Shown here: positions 39,590-51,490 of the stretch, piece after piece
Position numbering within the stretch: position 1 is the stretch's first letter
How the letters are laid out: every line of letters starts with the position of its first letter
DNA from: Marisa cornuarietis
Lineage: Eukaryota; Mollusca; Gastropoda; Architaenioglossa; Ampullariidae
Direction of reading: 5' to 3'
Length of the DNA: 64,000 nt
Assembly (NCBI GenBank): GCA_004794655.1
Contig: SMMW01000606.1
Span: 761,001 to 825,000 of the forward strand
Position numbers and translations under genes: made by a program
Notes under the pieces: model-generated
Database searches by the model: none
What the model was told of the DNA's origin: nothing
The model's input: the letters and a program-made list of their open reading frames with translations, nothing else

Positions 39590-39628
<39 letters not shown>

Positions 39629-39629
39629 A
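39589..39629. repeat. (CT)n(CA)n compound microsatellite
   Basis: CT run passing directly into CA run. Confidence 0.9.
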
Positions 39630-41287
39630 GCGCACGTGCATATGCGTGCGTTGGATTGGACAAACTGTGCAAATGATACGAGAATAGTGCTGATGGCTGT
39701 CTGGTCGAGGGACTGAGCAGGTGGGGGTGTAAATAACACGTGACATGTCGTCTGCCAGACGGGTCTGGGCCGTCTTCTCGCCTCGGGGCGCCTGGAAGGC
39801 GGCCATGCGTTAACAAGAACGATATTCATGCCGACTCCTCTACGGATATAGTTTGTCAGCTTCTTATTGCCCGCTGTGACCTCCGCATCCTCTCTTGAAG
39901 AACCTCTTCTTCCGGTTAGCCGCAATATACTTCTTCTTTTCTCTTTCTCTCTCACACACATGTATATCAAAGAAATTTGCATTTCTCTCACATCTTCATC
40001 GCTCAGTCTTTTTCTTTTTTCTCATCTTTTTCATTCTTCTCTCTCTGTCTCGTCTCTCATCTCAATGGAATTTTTAGTTTTTAATCCCCCGTCTCTCTCA
40101 CATGAAAAATTGTATATTCCCTCTCTTAACAAAGGAAGAAGCCGCTTCATCTGTCACAGCAGGTGGACTGTCTCTTGTCTTGGAAACAGCGCAGGGCAGG
40201 CTTCGTGGACACATTTCCTAATGCTGTCACTTGATGCTGTCTTTCGGCCACAGACATGACACGATTTTTCACGTCACAGTAATCTACACCATTTCTATCC
40301 CCTATCCACCTCTATTCATACTTGTGAGCGTTGACGATTAAAATCCGAATGCTTGCTCGCAACTTCCCTTTTTGCTGAAGTTGTTAAAGGGAAATTTGAA
40401 GTCTGGCACTCAAAACGGATTACGACCCGGGTCGTCTGAAGTGGTAATGCAGCTATTTGGGGAAAGAAGATAGAAAAAGGATACCTACGGACATCCATAC
40501 GCCATTTTCTAATGCGTTCTCGACCGTAATGAGATTGAGGCGTGGCCCGTCGTTTTTGTGGCTTGTGAATTTACTCACATACGCGCGTGTGTGCACGTGT
40601 ATGAGAGAGAGAGTGAGAGCCTCCAATTTCTGGGTCGCTGTCTCTCTCTCTCATACACGCAGGCAGAGCCAGTTCACAAGTGCCTGTCTCCAACAACTTG
40701 TGAGAAATTGCCTGCAATTTTGTTTCGAACCTTTGAAATGGGTTCCCTTTGTGGCAGTAAGGATATTTTTCCATGATGCTGGAAATAGGTAGTGTACTAA
40801 GGACTGCAGACTTGACGTCGTCAAGAGTTATTGTCGTTTGGTGCTCTGCAGTCACCACCCAGCCTCCTCCTTCCTCACCATCTTTGCTATCCCATTTCTC
40901 TGCATGTTCTAAATATTTAACGCAGAGTTTTGTTAACCTCCCGAAAGGGATCATGTTAATAGCAATATACGACAATCGAGTTGATCAAAAGAGCTTTGTA
41001 ACTGCGTTCACACGATTAATGATAAGTTTATGGGGCGCTTGCTAGCCTCACGTAATTGCGACGGTTTTTACGTCGCGTTTACGTGTCCGAAAGCAGCTGC
41101 TAATTTACAGAATAAGATTATTTCATTTCAGCCTCAAACAAGTATTTGATTTTGCGTCTTCGGGAAAACAACAAACGTGACATATTGTTTTCCTTTGATC
41201 CTGTCTTGCACTCTCATCATGTTGCACATCTCTTTATCAGCTGCTAGTGAGCCGAATATTTTGGTCGAGGAAGGTTGGTTGAAAGTA

Positions 41288-41595
41288 CAGTTGGCCCTTG
41301 GTATCTGCGGGTGGTAGTAGTGCAGAACCCATGCGAACGTGGAAAATTCTCTAGTAGCTCTGCCCCAGACCTTAATCCTTGATATTGTAAACCATTTTTA
41401 ACAGCTTAAAAATAGACAATTTCTCGGGGGAGGAGGGGTTCTTTGGTAGTTTTTACAGTTTCTAGTCTATGCGCGTCTTCTGCGATTTGTTTACGGTAGG
41501 TTTAAAACTTTAAAAAAGGCCATTTAACTATTAAGGGGAAACCCGTGAATAATCAAAGCTGCAAAGTGAAAGCCGCAAATGCTGAAGACCGACTG
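41288..41595. mobile_element. Tigger/pogo-like MITE, about 308 bp
   Basis: The left end CAGTTGGCCCTTGGTATCTG and the inverted right end CAGTCGGTCTTCAGCATTTG agree at most positions. These ends resemble the CAGTYGGCCCTCCGTATC ends of Tigger-type elements (from memory). The left flank ends in TA, as expected; the right TA has been lost or mutated. There is no coding capacity. Confidence 0.65.
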
Positions 41596-42354
41596 TCCAT
41601 GCACTAGCTTGCGTCGCTTTGCAACCGAAGAGATTTTTACCAGGGATGGTCGAATTAGGTTATTTGTCATCGCGAAAGAAAAAGAAAAAGTTAGAGCTGG
41701 TAGAAGACTGGGCACGTCTGCTGTCATTGCTTCCCTAACTTTTAACGAGGTTGAACTGGCTGAGCCAGTTGACTTACCCCACTCTTTCCCCTTTCAGTGT
41801 TGGTGAGACTACTGTTGGGAGAATCTTCGATGTTGTCTTGTGAACTGGTGTAACTAATTCTGCAGCTTACTTTCCCTTTCACGCACAGCTGCTTGTCTGT
41901 CTCAATTAGTCTGTAGGCTCGAAAGAACCCCGCTTGGCCATTTTTTTTCAGCTAACCTTATTCTTTGATATTTTTTCGTCACCGGTTTGATGTCACCGTA
42001 TCTTATGTTTCTGTTAATTATTACGTGGAACTGTACAATAACAGTAGATGGTTTGTTCCTTGCACATATGTCACAGAAGGCAGTAAAACAATTCACAGTC
42101 CTACATCGCACAATCCCAAAATTGTGTAAATCGATTGGTCCGATTTCGGTATTGACCTGTGCTATTTTTTTTTAAGTTGGGGTCAGATTATCCTGTGGGT
42201 AATTGACCTCTGTTTATTCCATACAGAGAGAGGTGCGTTTTTACTTATCTTGTCTTAAAAGTACCGTTCCGTGCAAGGACCAACATGAATCCTGCCCAGT
42301 TTCTCACTAAGGCATAGAAGAGAAAGTGCCCTTTTTAATATCGTGAAAAGCACA

Positions 42355-43075
42355 TGAAATACTATAATAATATTGATAACCAAATTTGTAGAGCGCATTT
42401 TCTCCTGTGGAGGCGAGCTCAATGCACTGTACTTGAAAGGCTACCAACCAAAAAAAAAAAAAAAAACCGACAGTCAACCATATAACAAAGAAGCACGAGA
42501 GCCATCAAACAGATGCCACTATGACAATCATGAATGATGGATAAAGACGAAAAACTAAGGAGAGAGCAGAATAGTGAGCTTGATTTTAAAAGATATTTCT
42601 TAAAGATATTTCTTAATTTTTTTTTAGGCCGGACTTAAAAAGCTACAACGTTGACACCGTTTGAGAAAGGGCCAGGTAGTTCCAATACTGGAGACTGACC
42701 AGGACAGTCTGGCGAATTTCTTCCTTGTGGTGCGGGGCCGACACGGGTGGTAAGGCGTCAGTAGCTCAGACGGGTATGCCGGGGCGAGGCCGTGAAGACA
42801 ACGGTAGTACAGTGTGGCGATGTCGTAATCGGCAGCCAGTCAAGCTAGCGGAGGAAGGATGTAGCATGATCTATTTTTTGTCTACGAGCGGCATTATTCT
42901 GAACCCTTTGAAGGTTGTGCAGTAGGCGATCAGGTAGTTTGACAAGTAAATCGTTGCAGTAATCCACCCGGGACAACACGAAAGCAGAAATGACTTTTCC
43001 TAGATGCAGCCGGTGGCAGGAAGGATCAGATGTTAACGACCCTGCGAAGCTCAAAGCAGTTACAAACTGCACTGA
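42355..43075 (-). mobile_element. L2/CR1-like LINE 3' end (5'-truncated)
   Basis: On the minus strand the end of a reverse transcriptase is clear: ISAFVLSRVDYCNDLLVKLP, then LLHNLQRVQNNAAR, then after frameshifts LDWLPI, CLHGLAPAYPSELLTPY and RTTRKKFARL. The 3' untranslated part ends GCGCTCTACAAATTTGG followed by ATT-rich sequence, the usual tail of L2/CR1-type LINEs. Frameshifts and stops show it is dead. An A run at 42451-42466 lies inside its 3' part. Confidence 0.8.
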
Positions 43076-43631
43076 TGTAAGATAAGCTCATATCAGAGAC
43101 AGTAAAAATAGAGCATGGCACAGTTTTTGCAGAGGCTATTCGCTATTGTTAGTACCTCAGCTTTTTCGTCATTCTGTCTTCCACAGGCTGTTATAATACA
43201 GGATAATGTTCTTTTTTGCGCACTTCATGTCTGGAACAAAATAAGACACAATACAGCATTTGCTGGAGATGTACGTCATACAGAAATGTTAATTCAACGA
43301 TCTTTACTCGTCTCATCCGGTATTCTTCTTTACTTTTTATCTACGCATGTAGCGCGTAGATGGAGAGCTTGAGGAGGATCACAGCACGTTTGTCTGTATT
43401 TGTCAGGAAAAATGAGATTGCGTGTGTAACGATTTAACAGTTTTGAAATGTAACTATTTATCTTTTATCAAAGATTTTTCATCTCAGTTCGGGTTTGTGT
43501 GTGTATATATATATATAAGTGCGTATTTATATGTAATTGTTATACGTGTAAAGATTATATCGTAATAACTCCAGTTGTAATTAGGCTATAGCTCTACAAT
43601 AAACGAAGTTAAAGCAATGTTTGTTGTTGAT

Positions 43632-43874
43632 GGGGGGGTGGTAGCGCAGTGGTTAAAGCGTACGTCTGTCACCACACCCGTATTTTGTGGGATCTCTCTG
43701 AATGTGACACCTGTTTACCGGGCTGAGCGTCGGTAGTTATCTCTGGGTATAGCCTCTGTGTGTGTGTGTGTGTGTGTGTGAGAGTGAGAGTGAGAGAGAG
43801 AGTAGTAAGCGTGGTGTGCCCTCCCTTGTAGGAGGTATTAAGCGCTCAAAAATTTGCATTATTATTTTTTTTTT
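43632..43874 (+). mobile_element. tRNA-headed SINE with a LINE-like 3' tail
   Basis: The head GGTGGTAGCGCAGTGGTTAA is tRNA-like. The body contains a GT/GA microsatellite (43757-43802) and the block TCTCTGGGTATAGCCTC, also seen in the element at 47190-47480. It ends GCGCTCAAAAATTTGCATTA then ATT and T, close to the tail of the LINE at 42355-43075. Confidence 0.7.
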
Positions 43875-44983
43875 CTTGTTCTTACTTTTCTTTCTCCGAA
43901 TCCGTTTGACTGTCTGATGTTGATGTCGCTGGCTGGATGCTGGTGAATTCTGCATGTAATTAGCAGGAAAGGAAAGCTGTCATAACGGACTAAACTCAAG
44001 ATGGTCCTTCTGAGGCAACGTAAGTATCTAGAGATATGCTGTGTTTTTGTGGCAGTGACGGTCGCGTTAGAGTAATGAAAACACGCGAGAGCTGTTAAAG
44101 AGAAAACTGTATTTTCATATTATCTATAAGTTCGTGTTCTATATTATAATATAGGCTTAATGTGATGACATCAACTCATGCAAAACGCACACAACAAATA
44201 ACACAGAAGAGCAATTCGGTCAAACTAGCGATTCATCGAAAGAAATGTGTGAGCCGACGGCTATACTACATAACCACCACCACCACCCTTAATTCACTAA
44301 CTTGATTACCGACAAGTATTAGTCTCGATTTGTGCAGGAAACCTCCGCAGTAGCCTCCCTACTTAGACTGAAGGGTGATCGTGTGCGTCGGTGCACTGCT
44401 TCTGTTTACATTTCTTCCAATAGTCTGTTGACTGTGTGGTCCACAACAGCCGGTATTCGCTCACTGACATTGTCCATTGGAAAAGTAACCACAAAGTTTA
44501 GCACTTGTATAGTCAAGCTTAAGTTTGGTTTAACGTGGATGTGTGGGATTTCATCTATTTTTAAGTCCTGGGGTTTGTAGGTTTGATCGAACCTCCGGTT
44601 CGTAAGCAGCATTGGATACGTGGATTTTCTTCATCAGGTTTCCTCCCCGCAGTTCAAGATCGCAAATACATATAAAGAGGGGGAGAGAGTCTTCGGATTT
44701 CAGAGCCAGGCGGGCTACTTTATTTCACATCAGATAGTAAATTAGTTGACTTTCTTATCACTTTGCAGCGGCTTTCTGGATCACTTGAAGACTCGAAACA
44801 GCTGGAATCTCGGAAGAATTATCCGAGATATTTCCTCTATCACTGATCCCCCGCAGTCTAAGGAGCGTCTTGAAAGGGTTAACATGATAAGATGTGACAG
44901 AGGTTTTGCTAAGAACGACGTTACAGCTGGACTTCCCGCTCTTGCTTATCGACCAGTCTGAAAGTTGTCTGAAAGAGAAGGAA

Positions 44984-45019
<36 letters not shown>

Positions 45020-45032
45020 CCGCGCGCGCGCA
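44984..45032. repeat. (TA)(TG)n(CG)n compound microsatellite
   Basis: TA, then TG, then CG dinucleotides in succession, an arrangement prone to left-handed DNA. Confidence 0.85.
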
Positions 45033-45148
45033 CTTCGCTTGTCACGAGATTGCAAAAAAAAAAAAAAGCTTTGTACGGATTACTTTATTGTGTTCTGAAG
45101 ACACCACCACAATCACCGCTGCCTCCACAACCACTACCACGACAGCCA

Positions 45149-45213
45149 ATCATCATCATCATCATCATCATCATCAATCAATAAATCAACCAATAATCAT
45201 CATCATCATCATC
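45149..45213. repeat. (ATC)n microsatellite, two blocks
   Basis: ATC/TCA triplets at 45149-45176 and again at 45197-45213. Confidence 0.85.
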
Positions 45214-46120
45214 CATAGACTCTTTGTCTTTGCTTTTTTTTTCAGCGAGATGGTCTTTTCCTTGTCTGTCCGTCACGTGAGGTCCAGATTCTGAAGGCGT
45301 CAATAGCTGCAGTACAGAGTTAACATTTCTTGCAATGATAACAACACGTGAAGCGAGCTAATCAACCGTGAGACGCACAGTCATTAGCGCAGAGTGAAAC
45401 CTTGAATAGCTGAAAGGCAAACAGAGTTACTAGGCCAATTAAGATTAAGGACACGTAAGAAAAAAATGGAGAGACGAGAGCAAGAGAGAGAAGAATGGCA
45501 CGCATATTAAAAATATTTTTTAAAGCTCCAAGTATTGTCCCTATTGTGCTTTGTGATATATTTTTGCTGCACCGAGGTCCAGTAAGGATGCCTCTATCGT
45601 CTGGGTTTTTGTTCGTCTGGAAGAGGCCGCCTGCTGCTGGTTTCTGCAGGCCGGGAAAAGGGAGAGATTACTTCGCTATTTCTGCCCACCCTCCTTTTTT
45701 TCCCACTCCCTCCCAAAGCCTTTCGCGATTCTTTAGCTCACCGATCTTCATTACAGATGACACTCACGCCAGCAGTGCCAATGAAAGTTTGACCACTCGA
45801 TTGCAAAGAGAACAAATCAGAGGTGGCCACCTTCATTGGTAACTTCCACCTGGTTTCTTGGTCGAGTCCGTACAAGCCGTCGCAGCTGTGGATCAAACGC
45901 GCTTCATAACCCGTCGATGCCAGACGTTTCCCCTCGGTTTGTCGGATGTGACCCTCTTGGGTCGCGTTGTCGGCCTTGACACGCAAAACAGCTGTCTCGG
46001 GACGTTATGAGTAGTCGCTCTTTAGCCTATTTTTTATTTTTCTCGAAAATTGTGTTGGTTGCCAATTGACAGCTTCCATCTATGACCTCTCTCTCACCTT
46101 TCGACAAGCTGCCGAAAGCA

Positions 46121-46386
46121 TATTTCATCATTTTAACGTTTTATTTTCCGACTTGTTTGCCCTTTGGGATAGATTCCGGGCTCGAAGATGAATCTCAGAA
46201 CCTACTTCTAATCCATTTCTCTCTAAAGATCCCCATAGTAATATTCTGTTGTATATTTTATCATTTTAACGTTTTATTGTCCGACTTGTTTGCCCTTTGG
46301 GACAGATTAGGGACTCGAAGATGAATCTCAGAACCCACTTCTAATCCATTTCTTTCTAAAGACCCATACCGTTATATTCTTTTTTT
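46121..46386. repeat. 133-bp tandem duplication
   Basis: The units 46121-46253 and 46254-46386 are about 90 percent alike by eye, sharing CATTTTAACGTTTTATT, CGACTTGTTTGCCCTTTGGG and CTCGAAGATGAATCTCAGAA. No coding meaning is apparent. Confidence 0.9.
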
Positions 46387-47189
46387 TAAATACATTCCTT
46401 AATGTGAAATTTAGCGCTCTTCTGACAGTAATACAACTGTATGACTTCACTAAAAATGTAGCAATTTATCCGATACGGAAAAGTGCACAAGGTGGATATC
46501 TCCCTCTTATTCGTGTTCTTTTTATTTTGCCGCCGTCTGTCTATCCCCGTCTTTAAGATTTTGTTGTGTTACTTCATGGTCTTAAACAATGTTTTCATAC
46601 TTAAGGGCGTGAAAAGATTGCTTTCTTAAAATGTTTAAACTATCTTAGCAGCATTGTTGTATAAGAAGTGCAGATTTGATTTCTTGGACAAGCATTTTTC
46701 GGAAAGGGAGGCACCGTAGGTTTAAGAACCTATAAGCCATTGGCGACGACATAATAAAGCCCCCGAGTCTTATGCATAGTTGTAATTAACTTGACCTTTC
46801 CATTTAAACACATTTGGAGTTTTAGGCCACATGTTTCATTCGGGATATTGTTCCATATTTGTAGCTTTCACCGTGAAGTTCCCCGTAACAACAAAAGCTT
46901 CGGGCCGTACGCAAGGCGGGAGCATCTTGATTACCAATCAGTCTCGGAGGTCCTCAGCTGTTTCTAATGACAAAACCTTTGCAGTCTACAGCTAACCTTA
47001 AGGTAGCCTTTGCCTGATTTCATGGACGTCGCGGTTCCTACCCCACGAACGGCTCAGTACTAAAGGAAGGTCGGCATTTTCCAGAAAGCCAAAAGAGCTG
47101 GAGGGGTGCTGACCACGCATGCGCAGCGAGGCGAGCTGAAGATATCAAGCGTATCGGCAGTAGTGGATTTTCACTCATAACTTTTGTCT

Positions 47190-47480
47190 GCCTGTCACTT
47201 CGACCCGGTAGGTGCGGTGAGCAAAAAGGTCTTAGTCTCTTGTCTGTAGTTGTTTATGATAGAGACTGACATAAAAATAACATCCGCAAGCAGCACCGAA
47301 TACTGAAAAAATATGGTGCCCATATATTTCAAGTCTTTGGCTATTAGGGTGATTGGCTGTTTGTGTCTATAGAGTCTGCAACGTAGTCTAACCATGTAAC
47401 CAGAAGCCATACCCAGAGACAATTTTACAAGTGCGGAGGCGAGATCTGAACCTGGACAGCCCACGATAACCACTATTAAG
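47190..47480 (-). mobile_element. tRNA-related SINE, degenerate
   Basis: On the minus strand GGGCTGTCCAGGTTCAGATC resembles the B-box region of the element at 21445, and TCTCTGGGTATGGCTTCTGG resembles a block of the element at 43632. The remaining body is unique. Confidence 0.4.
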
Positions 47481-48158
47481 GTGCGATTTACATTTGCTTT
47501 AATGGGCTACAAGAGAAGACAAACAGGAGAACGGGGAATCATTACCAGGCTCAAAGGAGAGACACACAGGAGATCGGGAAACCATTACCAGGCTCCAAGA
47601 AGAGGATGTTGACGATGGCAGTATGGCTGCACGTGTTTCATAAAACGGAGCGACTAAAATTAGCACAAATAACAAATCTTGTCATCTGGCATTCATTTTG
47701 ATCATTTCCAGGAAATAATATCTTCAATATTGGTCATTTCACGAGCAAGTATTTCTGACAAAGTCTCAGACTACAAGAGTGCCTAGAATGAGCAGAATCC
47801 ACATACAATACAATTCAAGCTACAGATATTACTTTCAGTTGGGCAGTAAGAGGCCAGTCATTGAGGCGTCTGAAGAAAGTAGGATCTTGTAGACCGAGAG
47901 AAGTGTCAGTGAGTGTGTCTGCAATCAGGTCAAACGCAGGGAAGGGCCTCTCAGCCAGGTCTTATGACCGCAACTGGGCAAATCGAGCTTTAGTGTTTCG
48001 ACTCCGCTTTTCTCGCCTCAAAGGATTACGAAGGTTATTCAAAAGTATTCTCAAAAACAGTCACCGTGCGGGACGATGAAAAAAAGAAATGGAAATATGA
48101 GACGACGGTGAGCAATTTACATCTTGTTCAGAACTGCTTTCATCAGCACCTAAAATAC

Positions 48159-48197
48159 AAACACACACACACACTGTCTCACTCTCTCACACACACG

Positions 48198-48231
<34 letters not shown>
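48159..48231. repeat. (CA)n microsatellite
   Basis: CA run interrupted by CTCTC blocks. Confidence 0.9.
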
Positions 48232-48234
<3 letters not shown>

Positions 48235-48407
48235 CATATGCAGGCGCGCATTGTTTTCCCACTTTTGTGGCAGAAAACTGCTGACAGGTCAAATATTCAC
48301 GATAAGGATTCCATGAAAATGATTTTAGTGGCGATAATGTTTGAAGAGTCAATGGTCAAGGAACCATTACTAATTCTGCAGTCTCTCTGTCCACCCCATT
48401 GCGTCTT

Positions 48408-48462
48408 TCTCTCTCTCTCGCTCGCACGTACGCGCGCGCGCGCACACACACACACACACACA
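48408..48462. repeat. (CT)(CG)(CA)n compound microsatellite
   Basis: CT run, then CG run, then CA run. Confidence 0.9.
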
Positions 48463-51258
48463 GATGTAATGGAGCGAACGAACTTGGTAGTGCCTTTTCC
48501 TAAAAACGACTTCGTCACCTGGGATCATTAAAGAACTTTGTGTTGAGCCGAAACATAGTACTTGCCTTGCAAGTACTTAGTACTGAGTACTTACGTTTCT
48601 GCAAAATAACAGACCTGTATCATAAAAATGTATTTTTCATTTCAGGTTTTCCATCACAATTCTCTCATGACCTAGTTAAATAGCCTTATCCCTCTTTTGG
48701 GTGAATGAACCCTTTAGTGTAAGTATGGACTATCCCCGCGTTCAGTAGAACAAACTCTACTTTGCCGAGGGTACTCTGCGGATTACACGTTTCTCGACTA
48801 TAATATATTTTCTGGCTTATGTAACAGACAGTCGTAACAGAGCATGTTCTGATGAGTGAGAGAGGTTCAGTGTTAAGTGGCGTTTTCACCACGATGACTA
48901 TTGTCGAGATCACACACGTGTTTTTGGGTTCTCATGCATCTGCACGTCTTGTCTTTCTTTCAATTCACGGCGGGAACAAGACAGGGGTGAGACGCCGGGA
49001 CAAGGGTGAGAATTAGGATGAGAGACGAAGTGGGGGTGGCGGCGGTGGGATGGTGCGTGAGGGGCGGAGGATGTAGTCCCTTAATCATAACGTTGTGTAC
49101 TTGACTAGTTTACTGACAAAACTAATGATGCCATCATCTGCATGTTGGACTTCCACAATCACAGGCGTCTGTGATGTCATCAGGATGCTCAAAGCGTTCA
49201 TTAGATGACGGGAAGCTCTTTGTGGCCGACGCTTTGAGGGAAAGACGAGAAAGAGAGGATCAAAACTGTGAAAACAACGCGACTTCTGAAGCGCTCACCC
49301 TCCACCCCAGTAACGTGGGCATTGTAATCACTGTATGTGTGGCTGGACAAAGAAAAGAGCATAATTAAGTATGACAGTATCACAAGTGATCCATTCAACG
49401 TGGCGCGAGCGCTGATACATCAAGTCGCCTGTCCGCCTCAAAGAGAGCGTCAATGAAATATTCATTAAGGGAAGAGGACCGCTTGAGTGGGCGTCTGTGT
49501 TAATGTGCGTTCTTTCTTTCTCTCTTGTTTTTGTTTTTCTTTCATTCATTTGTAGTCATCCTTTATTTCACTCTTCGTTTCATGTTTTCATTCATTCATT
49601 GTTTTTTATTTAATCTTCATTTATTATTATTATTATTAATTATTATTATTTCCTTATGTTTTCCACTTTTTGTCTTTGTTTTGTTTTTCAAATATTCTTT
49701 CTGTCTTTTTATTAATTATATTCATTTTCGTCTTTCATGCATTCATTTTATTTTTGTTCATTCCTTTTTTCTCTTTTTCATTCATTCGTTCTTCTTTTCT
49801 GGTATTGTTTTATTCATTCATGCATCATTCGACATGTTTTTGTTTTTCTTACATACTCTTGCTGTGCACACGCGGTGACATCTGCGTATGACCGACCATC
49901 CCCATCAGAAAAACGTAGTCGGTGTGTCGTAGGGGAGGGAATTGTGTGGTCTTTGAAGAAAGAAGAAAAATACGAGAGGAGTAACAGCTGCATCACCATC
50001 ATGGGAATCATCGCTACCCTGCAAGTTGCGGCAGATTCCATTTCCGTCTGACTTTTTTTTATTATGACGGTCACAATCCTGGCATCCAGAGGCGCGTGTA
50101 GACTCACCTTTGATCAGAGTCAATAAACAGGTCCTCGCGAGAAAAATGTTTCTGTCCTCAAGCTCTGGTCTTCTTATTCACAAAGTGTTAGCTTGTGCTT
50201 GGCTAATCCGTGTATGCCTACCTTAAAATGTGTTAGCCTTGATTTCTTGTCATCATACAGGTTTATGGACGCATCCATCAAGACATTATAATTTTGTTGA
50301 TTAGGCTTCAGCGTCTTAAAGGTATTGTTAAAGGTCTTAAAGGTATTTACAACCATAATCAAAAAACATACACGACAGTAATGATATCTTTTATAACAAT
50401 GAAGCGTGTGAAAAAGTAATGATTGCCTGAATGGGGTCTTGAGAGAACTTTCATATATATCACTTTTACTGTAGTTAGAGGGGCTGTAGAACTGCCAAGT
50501 GTTAGTCGTGGAGCTGGTTGTGATGGTTACAGATGTTTGCAGATGGTTGGGGTGATGATGAAAATAGTATCTTTTGAAAACACTTCCTTTCTTCTAAGTC
50601 TTTTACGACTGTCACTGTAACTGCTCAGGGATCAATGGTCACCTAAAGGCAACAGTAGGAAATATGCATTATTCTAAACTATCGTGCATTTTCTTGTCTT
50701 AAAGCTACATCAGCTACCACCCGCTGAAAAAGAACGGAAAACCTACAAAGAGGTTTCCACAAAAGTTTTCATTACATACTGAATCGACACCGTCGACCAT
50801 TCTGTCGGATGTGTCGTAATTTTCGTAAAAAGCGGCTCTGCGCTTTTATGTAAGGCAATCAAAACAAAAATAAGTATTCTGCTAGAGGGATTTTTTTCGT
50901 CTTTTATCTCTGTCATTTTCATCATGTTTGCAGTTCCTCGTAGTCTCTCCCATCTTCTTTCCTGTCTTTGGAGTTCCGCAGCGAACACCATCTCTGTGAT
51001 GTTTCTCATGTGAGTCGCACTTCTCTGGGTATTCGTTTATACGAACTCTTGCATATTTGGCAAATCATGCTTGAATTTTACTTTTTAAGGGGGTAAAGTG
51101 GATGTGGGTAGGAAATCAAGCGGGCACATACCCACACACGTATACACGCATACATTCCTGCTCACGTGTTATGCGCCATCTTATATCGGTAGAGTACCAG
51201 AGCGTACCAGCAAGCTTCTGCCGCCACATCACGGAACTTTGAAAGCCGCAGCAGAGCT

Positions 51259-51490
51259 CTAATCAAATGACAAAAGAGCTTTGCCGACCTTCCGTCCCAG
51301 GTGGTGAAGACAGTTCAAGAGCACCAGCAGATCTTCTCGTTCGTCTTGTTCGGACATTCTTATTACATGTTCTCGGACGCACCGGAAGTCGTGAAGGCCA
51401 TACTTGGCGATAGTGGCGTCGTCTGGTGGCTGGGAGAAAAGTCCGTATTTGTTGATGATGTCCTGGGCCAAGGACGAGTGTCTATTAACG
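51259..51490 (-). CDS. SPATC1: Speriolin exon 6: C-terminal exon with stop
   Basis: The acceptor GTTCTTTCACAG leads into VNRHSSLAQDIINKYGLF, which lines up with the vertebrate VHPALTEQLVNAYGIL. It continues to a leucine-rich helix (DLLVLLNCLHHLGRKVGKAL) matching the vertebrate LLLLSCLSQL...GKP end. Stop codon at 51261-51259. The last residues (LLSFD) replace the vertebrate MFIW/LFAW ending. Confidence 0.87.

Larger units (their letters stand above)
37344..51258. other. Intergenic region between the convergent genes
   Basis: Apart from the repeats and mobile elements listed separately I see no supportable gene across these 13.9 kb. ORFs of 100-175 codons occur near 38983, 39608, 40457 and 45495 but lack family resemblance and often run through simple repeats. 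The stretch at 49500-49870 is T-rich TTCATT-like sequence that gives long Phe-rich ORFs. Confidence 0.55.

Noticed and set aside
49525..50051. Phe-rich ORFs that look like membrane proteins
   Set aside because: They come from T-rich TTCATT low-complexity sequence in several frames at once.
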